This document shows positions 1 through 7,607 of a DNA stretch of 64,000 bases, in pieces. Position numbers and translations under genes: made by a program. How positions within the stretch are numbered: position 1 is the stretch's first letter; every line of letters begins with the position of its first letter. The stretch comes from Affinundibacterium nitidum (GTDB lineage: Bacteria; Pseudomonadota; Gammaproteobacteria; Burkholderiales; Burkholderiaceae_D): positions 248,001-312,000 of the forward strand of contig NZ_JACOFZ010000003.1 in assembly GCF_014284155.1 (NCBI RefSeq), written 5' to 3'. The notes under the pieces are model-generated. The model saw nothing but the letters and a program-made list of their open reading frames with translations. It made no database searches and was not told the origin of the DNA.

Positions 1-340
1 CTTTCTCACCCATGCCTAATTTGTGTGCAGCGCTCACCATACCCATGAGATGCGCATCGAATTCGTCCCGCACCAGTTGTTTAGCCAGATCCTGAGTCTC
101 GGCAACGAAAGAACCTTTGCCTTGCCGAGTAACGATCACGCCTGCCCGTTCAAGTTCGAGATAAGCGCGTTTCACCGTGATCACACTCACGCTACTGGCG
201 CTGGCTAGTTCACGTATCGAAGGCAAAGATTGGCCCGGACGCCAATCACCAGCCATTACCTTGGTAGTAATCTGCTCCATGATCTGTTCGTACATCGGCG
301 TACTATCGTGATTGGAGAGAAAAAGTTTATCTGTGGTCAT
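1..340 (-). CDS. GntR-family regulator, YtrA-like (5' part only)
   Basis: The frame opens with ATG at 338-340 and runs off the window edge, giving about 113 residues without a stop. The N-terminus has the GntR winged-helix pattern: PMYEQIMEQI, then GDWRPGQSLPSIRELA, then SVITVKRAYLELERAG and RQGKGSFVAE. After this DNA-binding domain (residues about 10-80) only a short helical stretch is visible, as expected for the short YtrA subfamily, which usually controls ABC-transporter operons. A good sigma70-like promoter lies just upstream (385-412) and overlaps a GTAT...ATAC dyad that could be its own operator. The target is unknown because downstream genes are outside the window. Confidence 0.85.
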   Translation of the reverse strand, partial: MTTDKLFLSNHDSTPMYEQIMEQITTKVMAGDWRPGQSLPSIRELASASSVSVITVKRAYLELERAGVIVTRQGKGSFVAETQDLAKQLVRDEFDAHLMGMVSAAHKLGMGEK

Positions 341-817
341 TTTTCGAAGCCTTGTTGATGTTCCGTGTTTAACTGAGCATATTAAGTATATACAGATAAA
401 TACAGGAGTCAAGCTTTATTGCGATTTGCTGATTTGCTGGTGTGGGGTTCCAAGCAAGAAACGATGGATTGAGAGCTGAGTAGGTGCGATTAGCTTGAAT
501 ATTTCCATTACTCACGTTAATATATTAATGGTATATTTAAAGTGTATTGCCACCGGCACTCGAATTTCCTTTGCTTCTTGATTATTGGTAATGTCTTGAG
601 TGGGGGCCTTTTGTTCAGCTGGCACTGATGCGGAAGAAAAAAGTGCGATCTTGATCGCAAACACGGCAGACCTTGGTCGCACAACTTCAACGGGCAGCAC
701 GCCGAGCAGCATGAGGGCGCAAGCCAATCAGCTGCGAGTTTCACCGAAGCTAGTTTCACTGTGATGACTTATTTGGCGCAATTGATACAGTAATGTTTTT
801 AAAGAATAGGAAATGTA
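341..817. other. Intergenic region between GntR and DapA-like genes
   Basis: It carries the gntR promoter, a half copy of the REP-like repeat at about 480-494 (GTAGGTGCGATTAGC), and the leader of the DapA-like gene. The short open frames here have no coherent protein character and no convincing ribosome-binding sites, so none is called. Confidence 0.5.
385..412 (-). promoter_or_regulatory. Promoter of the GntR gene
   Basis: Read on the minus strand: TTGACT (-35, 407-412), 16 bp spacer, TATACT (-10, 385-390). The spacer holds the dyad GTAT-N10-ATAC, a plausible autoregulatory operator. Confidence 0.55.
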
Positions 818-1786
818 ATGCAAACAGATCGTAAAGATTGGCGATATACAGTGATGCCGGCGGTTTTCACCTGGCTCAAAGAATCTGAATCCGGTGCGCT
901 TGAAATTGACTTTGATGTTACGCGACAACAAGCAGCACATGTTTTGAAAGCGCAGGGTAAGGGCGGTAGCCGATTTGGTGGCCTAGTCGCTTCGGGTACG
1001 CTCGGTGAAAACAGTTATCTGACGCCTGAACAGCGCCTCGCTTTGCTGAAATCCCTTTCTGATATTGCTCAAGAATATGAAGTCCCTTTGATCAGTGGCG
1101 CTGCGGCTGAAACCAAAGAAGCGCTGGCGACAATCATTGAAGGACTTGCCGCAGTTGGCGTGAATACCGTCATGGTCATGCCGCCGAAAACGAAGGAAGC
1201 TCCTTCTGACGAAGAGATGTATGCGTACTTTGCGCTGGCGGCAGCAACAGCGAAAAAAGTAGGCGTCACAATTATGCCGTACAACAATCCTGATGCCGCT
1301 GGGTATCATGCACTGTCAATTGATCTGCTTAGAAGGCTAACTGCATTACCCGAAGTCGTCGCACTTAAAATATCGACGCTCGATGTGTCGATTATCGAAA
1401 CGCTGATTGTAGGGAATAGTGCTGTAAAAGTTTTGGCAGGCGTTGATTCCGTCACTGTGCATGCAGGACTTGCTGGCGCATGCGGTGGCATTACAGGTGT
1501 CGGCACCATCTTCCCCAAAGCAAGTATCACGATGCAAGAGCATGTATTAAAAGGCGAATGGGCTGAGGCCAACAAAATTTCTCAGGCGCTCAATTCCATC
1601 TCCTATCTCGATGCGCAGCCCTTGCTGTTGGAATACCTGAAGTTCGCCATGGGCATTCATCACAATGATCCCGAAGGCGGGCTCCGTACCTACGGTAAGA
1701 AATTAACGCAACCGGAAATCGATGATGTCCGCGCAAGATATCTACTTGCGAAAGAGAGACTGGAACGCTTAGGTTTGGCGGACTGA
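818..1786 (+). CDS. Dihydrodipicolinate synthase/N-acetylneuraminate lyase family protein
   Basis: This 322-residue protein belongs to the DapA/NanA class I aldolase superfamily, TIM-barrel enzymes that condense or cleave pyruvate-type keto acids through a lysine Schiff base. The family landmarks are visible: SGTLGENSYLT (residues 59-69, counterpart of the GTTGE loop), MPYNNP with the catalytic Tyr155, and VALKIST with the Schiff-base Lys184. Its length is slightly above the usual 290-310. The ATG at 818 has AGGAA upstream, though a start at Met13 is possible. It stands alone downstream of a divergently read GntR gene. The real substrate cannot be told from sequence; the distant loop suggests a catabolic aldolase rather than the lysine-pathway DapA. 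Confidence 0.82.
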   Translation: MQTDRKDWRYTVMPAVFTWLKESESGALEIDFDVTRQQAAHVLKAQGKGGSRFGGLVASGTLGENSYLTPEQRLALLKSLSDIAQEYEVPLISGAAAETKEALATIIEGLAAVGVNTVMVMPPKTKEAPSDEEMYAYFALAAATAKKVGVTIMPYNNPDAAGYHALSIDLLRRLTALPEVVALKISTLDVSIIETLIVGNSAVKVLAGVDSVTVHAGLAGACGGITGVGTIFPKASITMQEHVLKGEWAEANKISQALNSISYLDAQPLLLEYLKFAMGIHHNDPEGGLRTYGKKLTQPEIDDVRARYLLAKERLERLGLAD

Positions 1787-1940
1787 TTGTTTCAAGCAGC
1801 AGGCTTACGCAAGATTGTGCTAGCGCGAGCCTGACTTTGAATTTTTGGGTCAAAAAATTCAGAGAAATTCAAAAGACACCCATTTTCAGAAGCGATTGAA
1901 AACTTGCTTTTGGGAGTGGAGGTTAACAGTGATTTCTTGC

Positions 1941-1970
1941 GTACGATTACGCTTTGCTAATCGTACCTAC
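1941..1970 (-). repeat. REP-like palindrome, copy 1
   Basis: A 30-bp element: GTAG tetranucleotide followed by a hairpin with arms GTACGATTA and TAATCGTAC around a GC-rich loop. The same element recurs at 2061, 2185, 26047, 56262 and 56991. Confidence 0.75.
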
Positions 1971-2060
1971 TGAGCTACCGGGCTGGTCACTTGAGAAATG
2001 GAACTTGACCGTCGAGGAAGCGAATTTCAAACCGCTCACCGCATTCATTTGCACGGCTGC

Positions 2061-2090
2061 GTAGGTGCGATTAGCAAAGCGTAATCGCAC
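2061..2090 (+). repeat. REP-like palindrome, copy 2
   Basis: GTAG followed by arms GTGCGATTA and TAATCGCAC; compensatory change in both arms relative to copy 1 keeps the hairpin. Confidence 0.75.
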
Positions 2091-2184
2091 GCATGCGTCA
2101 AATTTTGGGGCGAACTTAAGCGGGACGGAATGTGGTGTTTGTTTTGGGATGAGTGTGAGGGATGGGGAACGAAAACTTACATTC

Positions 2185-2214
2185 GTACGATTACGCTTCG
2201 CTAATCGTACCTAC
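2185..2214 (-). repeat. REP-like palindrome, copy 3
   Basis: GTAG plus arms GTACGATTA/TAATCGTAC; the loop differs by one base from copy 1. It lies just downstream of the stop of the 2247-2702 gene. Confidence 0.75.
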
Positions 2215-2246
2215 TGGACTGGGCTGGATATCGCGTGAATCCTCTA

Positions 2247-2702
2247 TCATTTAACGGATTTAGCCTTCTCCAGTATTTGCGTATATTTTTGTTCGGTTTC
2301 TTCAACCAATTGATCCACGTCTAGCGCACCTAACTTCACGACAAATTGTTCGCAGAATGGCTTTGCTTCACGTTTCCTCAAAGAGTCTAACATCAAAGTT
2401 TTTATTTTATTTAACGAAGATAGGTCTTCAAGTGATACTGGCTTATGGGCGTTCTCATCCGCTGATAACTTCATTATCCTTGGTTGGAGTGCCGCACGAA
2501 GGCGTACTTCCAACTTCTTGTTCTCCTCTTTCAATCTTGACGAAAGCTCAGGCACGGCACTTGCGCAGTACTCGGAGATCAGATCTGGCACAAATGTCAC
2601 CGACTTTTCGAAATACTCAATTTGCGTCACAGCACGTTGCCCATGTGAAGACATCACCGGAACAAAAAGTAAGATTGCCAAACCAAAATTTTTAACACGC
2701 AT
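2247..2702 (-). CDS. Secreted hypothetical protein, helical
   Basis: A 151-residue protein with an N-terminal signal peptide (MRVKNFGLAILLFVPVMSSHGQ, likely cleaved after SHG). The mature part is highly charged and predicted helical (many E, K, L; SSRLKEENKKLEVRLRAAL could form a coiled coil) with two Cys that may pair. I do not recognise the family. It is a single gene upstream of a REP cluster and divergent to nothing nearby. Probably periplasmic. Confidence 0.6.
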   Translation of the reverse strand: MRVKNFGLAILLFVPVMSSHGQRAVTQIEYFEKSVTFVPDLISEYCASAVPELSSRLKEENKKLEVRLRAALQPRIMKLSADENAHKPVSLEDLSSLNKIKTLMLDSLRKREAKPFCEQFVVKLGALDVDQLVEETEQKYTQILEKAKSVK

Positions 2703-2789
2703 TAAATTAATCTTTCTATCGAGTCTTCGAAGTGCATGAAAGCATACAAGAAATCAAAACAAGAGGAGTATAGCCCCAAGAGAGGGTGA

Positions 2790-3929
2790 TCAATTATTGG
2801 GCAAAACCACAACACCAACTGCCAGCTCCGCCATCTTCACCAATCTGCGATAAGCATCCTGATTATCCGATGCACCTGCCACGGCAACTCCCGTTGCGGG
2901 TGCATAATAGGCTACCGTGCCCCAATAGCCGCTGTGCCAGTAATAATCTTGCCCATTCACGGTTTTCACAAACACGCCGAGTCGATAGGTATCTGCCCCT
3001 TTGTGCGTGCCACGCCACAACATTTCTTTGAGAGTTTCGGGATGTTTAAACAGCTTGCCTTCAAACAGTGCGCCGGTGAGGGTAGCGAGATCGCGTGTGG
3101 ACATGGCGAGCCCGCCACCGCCATACAAGTCTATGCTTGCATCCAATTTGCTGGCTTCAAAGTCGCCAATAAACTGCCGTGCGCGAGGTGCTGCAGTGCT
3201 GGGCTGCTCTTCCATAATCTCCCACCAGGTTGAGCGCAAGTGATAACTGTCGAGTTGCAGTTGTTCGCGCACTGCCTTGCCCAAAGACTGACCGGTGATA
3301 CGTTCAATGATATCGCCGATTAAGATATAGCCCGTATCGGAATAGTGAAACGCCGTGCCCGTTGCAGACAAGGGACGCCCCCAAGTCACAGCGAGACGTA
3401 CCAAGTCTTCGCGAGTCCAGCGCCGTTCTGGCTGCGAGAGAATCAGCCCTAGATAACGATCATCAGCCGCATGATCGTAAATGCCAGCGCTATGGCTCAA
3501 AAGCTGCCTCACCGTGATGCGGGCCGTGTCATAACCACCGCTTTGCAGAAGTTGATCAATGGCTGGTGTGAGCAACGGGCCAATCGCAGCATCGAGATCG
3601 ATTCGCTTGTCTTCCCACAATCTCAACACGGTCGCAGCAACAAAAGTCTTAGTGTTGCTAGCAACACGCACTGGCGTATCCACATCGAGCGTAGCGCCCG
3701 TTGAAGATTTGCCTTGGCCTACCAATGCGAGCGGTTGTGCCATGTTCTTACAAGTGACGAACAAGGCGATGGGTCTGTGGTCTGATTGCACTGCGGTTTG
3801 TAGAAACTCTGCGCTAGGCATTTGCGCCTTTGCGGCCGTTGCGATGGTGGCACACATGCACAAAGCAAACTGCAGAACCAAGGCGGCTGAATACCCCCGA
3901 AACTGAATGGCTCTTGTGTAGGCATGCAT
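2790..3929 (-). CDS. Serine hydrolase of the beta-lactamase class C / penicillin-binding family
   Basis: A 379-residue exported enzyme of the AmpC/EstB/D-aminopeptidase fold. Signal peptide at residues 1-36. Active-site motifs in order: S91-N-T-K94 (SxxK, nucleophile and base), Y196-S-D (YxN-type), and HSG in the late KTG-equivalent strand (around residue 335). The HSG form and YSD are typical of esterase/peptidase-like members rather than true cephalosporinases. It likely acts in the periplasm on esters or D-amino-acid peptides; the substrate is unknown. Monocistronic. Confidence 0.82.
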   Translation of the reverse strand: MHAYTRAIQFRGYSAALVLQFALCMCATIATAAKAQMPSAEFLQTAVQSDHRPIALFVTCKNMAQPLALVGQGKSSTGATLDVDTPVRVASNTKTFVAATVLRLWEDKRIDLDAAIGPLLTPAIDQLLQSGGYDTARITVRQLLSHSAGIYDHAADDRYLGLILSQPERRWTREDLVRLAVTWGRPLSATGTAFHYSDTGYILIGDIIERITGQSLGKAVREQLQLDSYHLRSTWWEIMEEQPSTAAPRARQFIGDFEASKLDASIDLYGGGGLAMSTRDLATLTGALFEGKLFKHPETLKEMLWRGTHKGADTYRLGVFVKTVNGQDYYWHSGYWGTVAYYAPATGVAVAGASDNQDAYRRLVKMAELAVGVVVLPNN

Positions 3930-4037
3930 GCTAAGTCTCCGTCTTTCGAATATTGGTGTAACTGGCGGTTTAGTTTATCGTAGAAGACACGCGCTTCACA
4001 TAGCTTCTTCCAATTTGTCCGAGGCAGAAAAAATGCT

Positions 4038-4415
4038 TCACCTAGGGTGCCAGGTTTGGGTGATGATCAATTGATTTCCATCCGGACTGATGAATGTATT
4101 CTTATTGCACAGCTTGCGGAATGAATTTGAGAATGTCGCGCAAAACGGGGTTGCTTGTTTTGGCGCTGGGATTGGCTTCGACTCACCGACCACAACTTCG
4201 TACACCACATCATATTGTTCACCGATGAGAAAGTAGCATTTCCCGCTCGAAGAAGCCTCACACTGAAGCAAGAGCTGTCCTTCAGCAAGCACTGGTTCCA
4301 CTTTGATCGCAATACTGCCGGGAATATGATTAACGAGCGTAATACATCCGCCGAGCGAGGCAAGCAACGCGACGGAAAACGATACAAGAATCTGCTTCTT
4401 AAAAAATACGGGCAT
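4038..4415 (-). CDS. Hypothetical lipoprotein
   Basis: A 125-residue protein with a lipoprotein signal (hydrophobic stretch then LGGC at residues 21-24). The mature part has four further Cys. The family was not recognised. It probably sits in the membrane facing the periplasm. Confidence 0.55.
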   Translation of the reverse strand: MPVFFKKQILVSFSVALLASLGGCITLVNHIPGSIAIKVEPVLAEGQLLLQCEASSSGKCYFLIGEQYDVVYEVVVGESKPIPAPKQATPFCATFSNSFRKLCNKNTFISPDGNQLIITQTWHPR

Positions 4416-4613
4416 TTAATCGATCTAAAAAGTTGAAGTGCAATTCACGTACAACTATTCTTAGTTGCCTCATGAAAGTGCTCAATTATAGCTAGCAACT
4501 AGAACAGAGAGATAAATCTAGGGCACGCATTTCGAGAAGCTAGAATAAGGTAGCTTTTTAAGTTGGGTGTTTTGTGAATTTTCTGACCCCGCTCTTTTCA
4601 AAATATGAGTATC

Positions 4614-5327
4614 TTATTTGGTGGCCTGGCCTTTTTTTGGTCTAGGCTTCTGTAATAATTTAACTTCAATAGAGAGCTCCGAATCGTTCGACAGTTCGTC
4701 AAATGTATCGATTAACTGTTGTCCAGTTAACACACGCTTCAGCGCACGTAACATTAAAATTCGACTTGGACCATTATGCTTATTTCTTAGCAACTGAAGT
4801 AGCGCCTCTTTGGTTTCGTTTGTAGTAGACGCTGCCAAAGTACAAGCTAAAGCATCTTTGAGACCCAACTCGTACACACCTGTATCGCCAGGTGCCACGA
4901 AACCTTTTCCCGTCTTGGCCTCTAAATATATGGTTTCGATCATTTTCCAGGCGGCGATTACCTCTGGTTCAGGTACGGCCAAACATCTTGCTATCGTCGA
5001 TCTGACCACGTCTGAATACGGCAGTTGCAAGTGCCTCAACAAAATTGGTATCGCCGTTGGGTATGGGGTCGATCTCCCTATCAGTTCACCGACAGATTCA
5101 ACTTCTATTCCAGCATCACGTAATTCATTCAAAATAGGCAAAGCTTCGATGCGAGTTCGCTCAATACTTTGCTGGCGATCTTCCTCCCTTGCTAGATTAA
5201 TTTCACGATATCTCCTTTTTTCGTCATCAGTCAGTTTTATTCTCAAGAACTCCTGGACTGTAAGAGATTCAATTTCATCGTTAGTTAAAGGCGGTCTAGT
5301 ATCAACTCTCACTTTGCTAGTATTCAT
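4614..5327 (-). CDS. Hypothetical HEAT-repeat-like protein
   Basis: A 237-residue cytoplasmic protein without signal or membrane segment. The N-terminal third is charged and helical. Residues about 60-210 form short helix pairs (AIPILLRHLQLPYSDVVRST, LKDALACTLAAS, SRILMLRALKRVL) resembling HEAT/ARM repeats used for protein-protein contact. The C-terminus is basic (KPRPKKGQ). Near-identical 25-bp direct repeats flank the gene (about 4559 and 5330), which may mark a duplication or insertion event. Confidence 0.55.
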   Translation of the reverse strand: MNTSKVRVDTRPPLTNDEIESLTVQEFLRIKLTDDEKRRYREINLAREEDRQQSIERTRIEALPILNELRDAGIEVESVGELIGRSTPYPTAIPILLRHLQLPYSDVVRSTIARCLAVPEPEVIAAWKMIETIYLEAKTGKGFVAPGDTGVYELGLKDALACTLAASTTNETKEALLQLLRNKHNGPSRILMLRALKRVLTGQQLIDTFDELSNDSELSIEVKLLQKPRPKKGQATK

Positions 5328-5360
5328 TTAAGTTGGGGGTCTTGTGAATTGTTCGAAAAT

Positions 5361-5864
5361 TTAGGATGGGCGCCCAATGGTTTGCTTGGATTCTTCGGTT
5401 TTATGGGTGTCGGACGACTTTTTAATCGGTGCCCAATACCAAACGCCGCGCTCATTCTTTATCTTTCCAATATTGAGTTGGATTCGTCGCAACTCCTTAT
5501 TATGCTGAGAGGGCAAACTCGGGTTAAAACTAAGATGAAACGCGCATGGATACTCTTGATCCTGCATCGCTATTGCTACTTCCTGTGAGGTTATGTAGCC
5601 CTCCCAAAATATTCGCTTTAAACTAATTTCGCTAATTTGTACCTGTTCATTATCTAGTTTAATTTGCCGCATCGCCTTACCATCATAAAAATATTGACGG
5701 ACCCTTGTCGGAAAATGAGAGTCTTTTCGAAAGTTACAATCTTTGCTTTCCGAATCCATACTTTGTATGTACAAAGAACCACCTTTAAATGGCGGAGCTG
5801 TCGCATTTATTTCAAACGAAATCGCTAGGAAAAAGATAATGGTCATTGAAAGACACTTTTTCAT
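5361..5864 (-). CDS. Secreted hypothetical protein
   Basis: A 167-residue protein with signal peptide (MKKCLSMTIIFFLAISFEIN, cleavage near NATA). The mature part has two Cys and is beta-rich with a W/Y-rich end (GVWYWAP). No family recognised. The region around it is AT-rich compared with the glutamate dehydrogenase gene, suggesting accessory DNA. Confidence 0.5.
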   Translation of the reverse strand: MKKCLSMTIIFFLAISFEINATAPPFKGGSLYIQSMDSESKDCNFRKDSHFPTRVRQYFYDGKAMRQIKLDNEQVQISEISLKRIFWEGYITSQEVAIAMQDQEYPCAFHLSFNPSLPSQHNKELRRIQLNIGKIKNERGVWYWAPIKKSSDTHKTEESKQTIGRPS

Positions 5865-5925
5865 AATTATTTCATTTATAAATTAAAAAACATCAATGGA
5901 CACCCATCTCATAAAAGAAATGGAG

Positions 5926-6588
5926 CTACTTAATCTGAATTTTCGCGGCATATGACCAAGATTCGTCGACTTCTTCACTGACCTCCCAAACGCCAAAGCT
6001 ACCAGAAGCAGAACGCAGTGCCGGCAGATGATCAGAAAGTTTGATTTCTGAATTTAGCCTTTTGCAGTAAAACAAAAATTGGTGAAACCCATCTGAAGTG
6101 ATAGCCCCGACGTAAAGACAGTCCTCTATTTGCGCCCCTTCGATCAGAGCATCCTCGTAGCGAGATATCCGTTGTGCTTCCTCAGAATTAGGCAAACGAT
6201 GAGATCCTTCAGAATCAAATATCAGACCTAGTCTAACCATGATCGGATATTGAAGTTGCACATCTCGTGACGGCAACTCAGCGAGTCTCTTTACGATAAA
6301 CCTCTCGTCGTCAATGACAAATGATGACTCAACCAAATTACCCACTACTTTTGAAGTAGTTCGCATAACCGTATTGTCTTGGACTGTTGCATGTGCATCG
6401 CCATTCGCGGGCGGGAATTGCACCAGTCCTATATGATTTCGTGGCTCGAAAAATTCATTGCGATATTCTGCACCTATCGATTCTGGAGCAATCGAGGCAA
6501 AAGAAAAAACGAACAGAAAGACGAGAGTACGTAATCGGAAAGTACGCAAAGTGTAGTGGAATGCAAAGTGAGCCATCAGATATTTCAT
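5926..6588 (-). CDS. Secreted hypothetical protein
   Basis: I chose the ATG at 6586-6588 (or 6574-6576) over the upstream start because it gives a conventional signal sequence (LRTLVFLFVFSFASIAP). About 220 residues. The mature part contains a Cys pair (EDCLYV...FYCKRL) and ends SWSYAAKIQIK. Family not recognised; probably periplasmic. Confidence 0.5.
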   Translation of the reverse strand: MKYLMAHFAFHYTLRTFRLRTLVFLFVFSFASIAPESIGAEYRNEFFEPRNHIGLVQFPPANGDAHATVQDNTVMRTTSKVVGNLVESSFVIDDERFIVKRLAELPSRDVQLQYPIMVRLGLIFDSEGSHRLPNSEEAQRISRYEDALIEGAQIEDCLYVGAITSDGFHQFLFYCKRLNSEIKLSDHLPALRSASGSFGVWEVSEEVDESWSYAAKIQIK

Positions 6589-6676
6589 TCTATTGCTTTT
6601 CAAACTAGGTGCATTGGAGTGGACACCCACACCAAACGCACACCAAACCAATCAGTTAAAAGTCGAAAGTCAGCGA

Positions 6677-7012
6677 TTACCCTCGAAACAATCGCTTTTG
6701 TAGAAACGCCTCGAAATCTTGGCGCTCGGTGCAGATGAGGTACACGTAGATGTGTTGGCGATGCTTGTCGATTTCGTATACCACCTTATTCTTTTTGAGC
6801 ACTACCATTTGCCGCCAGTTCAGCATGCCTAGTTCTACAAGCTCTGGCATCGGGGTGCCTAGGAGTGGGTTTTCCTCTAACATCAGAATCTTTGTTTTGA
6901 TTTCAATGTAGAGTTCATTGGCAAGCTTCTCTGAAAAATGGTGCTTGATGTATGAGTGGATGTCCCGCACATCCCGCTCCGCATCATCCAGCATATACAC
7001 GGTGTAGCTCAC
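6677..7012 (-). CDS. ParE/RelE-family toxin
   Basis: A 111-residue toxin of the RelE/ParE superfamily. N-terminal YTVYMLDDAERDVRDIHSYI is the typical strand plus helix with D/E-rich face. LEENPLLGTPMPEL and WRQMVVLKKNKVVYEI match the family's P-x-x-G-x-P turn and central sheet, and the end (IYVYLICTERQDFEAFLQKRLF) matches ParE-type C-termini. Its ATG overlaps the stop of the antitoxin gene (ATGA at 7009-7012), the standard TA arrangement. ParE members poison gyrase and RelE members cleave mRNA; the absence of clear RelE catalytic residues favours ParE. Confidence 0.85.
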   Translation of the reverse strand: MSYTVYMLDDAERDVRDIHSYIKHHFSEKLANELYIEIKTKILMLEENPLLGTPMPELVELGMLNWRQMVVLKKNKVVYEIDKHRQHIYVYLICTERQDFEAFLQKRLFRG

Positions 7013-7281
7013 TTCAGAATTTCCTTATCCATACGTTTAAAAACCTCACGCGCTGGCTTAAATTTTCCTTTCTCAATTTGCCCACGACCAAGCGCCAAAA
7101 GCTTGAGCAAGGCCATCGTATTTTTTGACTCTTCATAACTTTTGATGTCTTGAATGACGCAGGTTGCTTCGCCATTTTGGGTAATGATGAGCGGCTCGCG
7201 TGTTTCAGTCATCTCTGAAATGGCCTTTGCTGCATTGTCTTTAAAATAGCTAATCGGTTTTACTTGTTCGGATAGTCGCAT
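7009..7281 (-). CDS. Phd/YefM-family antitoxin
   Basis: About 90 residues. The start is ATG at 7279-7281, preceded by GAGG at correct spacing; the upstream GTG at 7293 is less likely. The N-terminal half (VKPISYFKDNAAKAISEMTETREPLIITQNGEATCVIQDIKSYEE) is a classic Phd DNA-binding/dimerisation domain. The basic C-terminal tail neutralises the toxin. Translationally coupled to the toxin. Expression is probably autoregulated through the palindrome in its promoter. Confidence 0.88.
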   Translation of the reverse strand: MRLSEQVKPISYFKDNAAKAISEMTETREPLIITQNGEATCVIQDIKSYEESKNTMALLKLLALGRGQIEKGKFKPAREVFKRMDKEILK

Positions 7282-7314
7282 GGCATACCTCACTGGCGCG
7301 GATTGATTGAAGTC

Positions 7315-7343
7315 AGTTTAAAGTCTTAATTTAGACCTGTCAA
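7315..7343 (-). promoter_or_regulatory. Toxin-antitoxin promoter with operator palindrome
   Basis: Minus strand: TTGACA (-35, 7338-7343), 17-bp spacer, TAAACT (-10, 7315-7320). The spacer contains the palindrome GTCT-N6-AGAC (7323-7336), a likely Phd-type operator. Confidence 0.7.
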
Positions 7344-7558
7344 TCAAGCTTTTTTCACAAGAAGTTGAAGGAGCCGCACTCGACTTCCCCTAATTCAGTA
7401 GACATTTAATAATGTCAAAACCTGAAAAGGAAGTACATCATGACAAACTGAATACTCATTTCAAATTCACTCCAGAAATCAAAATGAACGCCAGTTGAAT
7501 CTACGAAACCGGAGTCAGTTCTAAAATTAATGCATCTTGCTCCTGAAAGTCGATAAAG

Positions 7559-7584
7559 AAATGGGCGCAAATCTGCGCCCATTT
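7559..7584 (-). terminator. Terminator of glutamate dehydrogenase gene
   Basis: Hairpin with arms GGGCGC/GCGCCC extended by AAAT/ATTT, followed on the minus strand by a T-rich run; 24 bp after the stop codon. Confidence 0.7.
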
Positions 7585-7607
7585 CTTTTACCTACATTTC
7601 AAAACCA

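Larger units (their letters stand above)
1787..2246. other. Repeat-rich intergenic region
   Basis: No gene is supported. It holds three copies of the REP-like palindrome (1941-1970, 2061-2090, 2185-2214) and, at about 1802-1831, a decayed one-ended relative of the GGACTTACGC inverted-repeat element. Confidence 0.7.

Noticed and set aside
512-759. Small minus-strand open frames upstream of the DapA-like gene
   Set aside because: No ribosome-binding site and mutually overlapping frames; likely chance.
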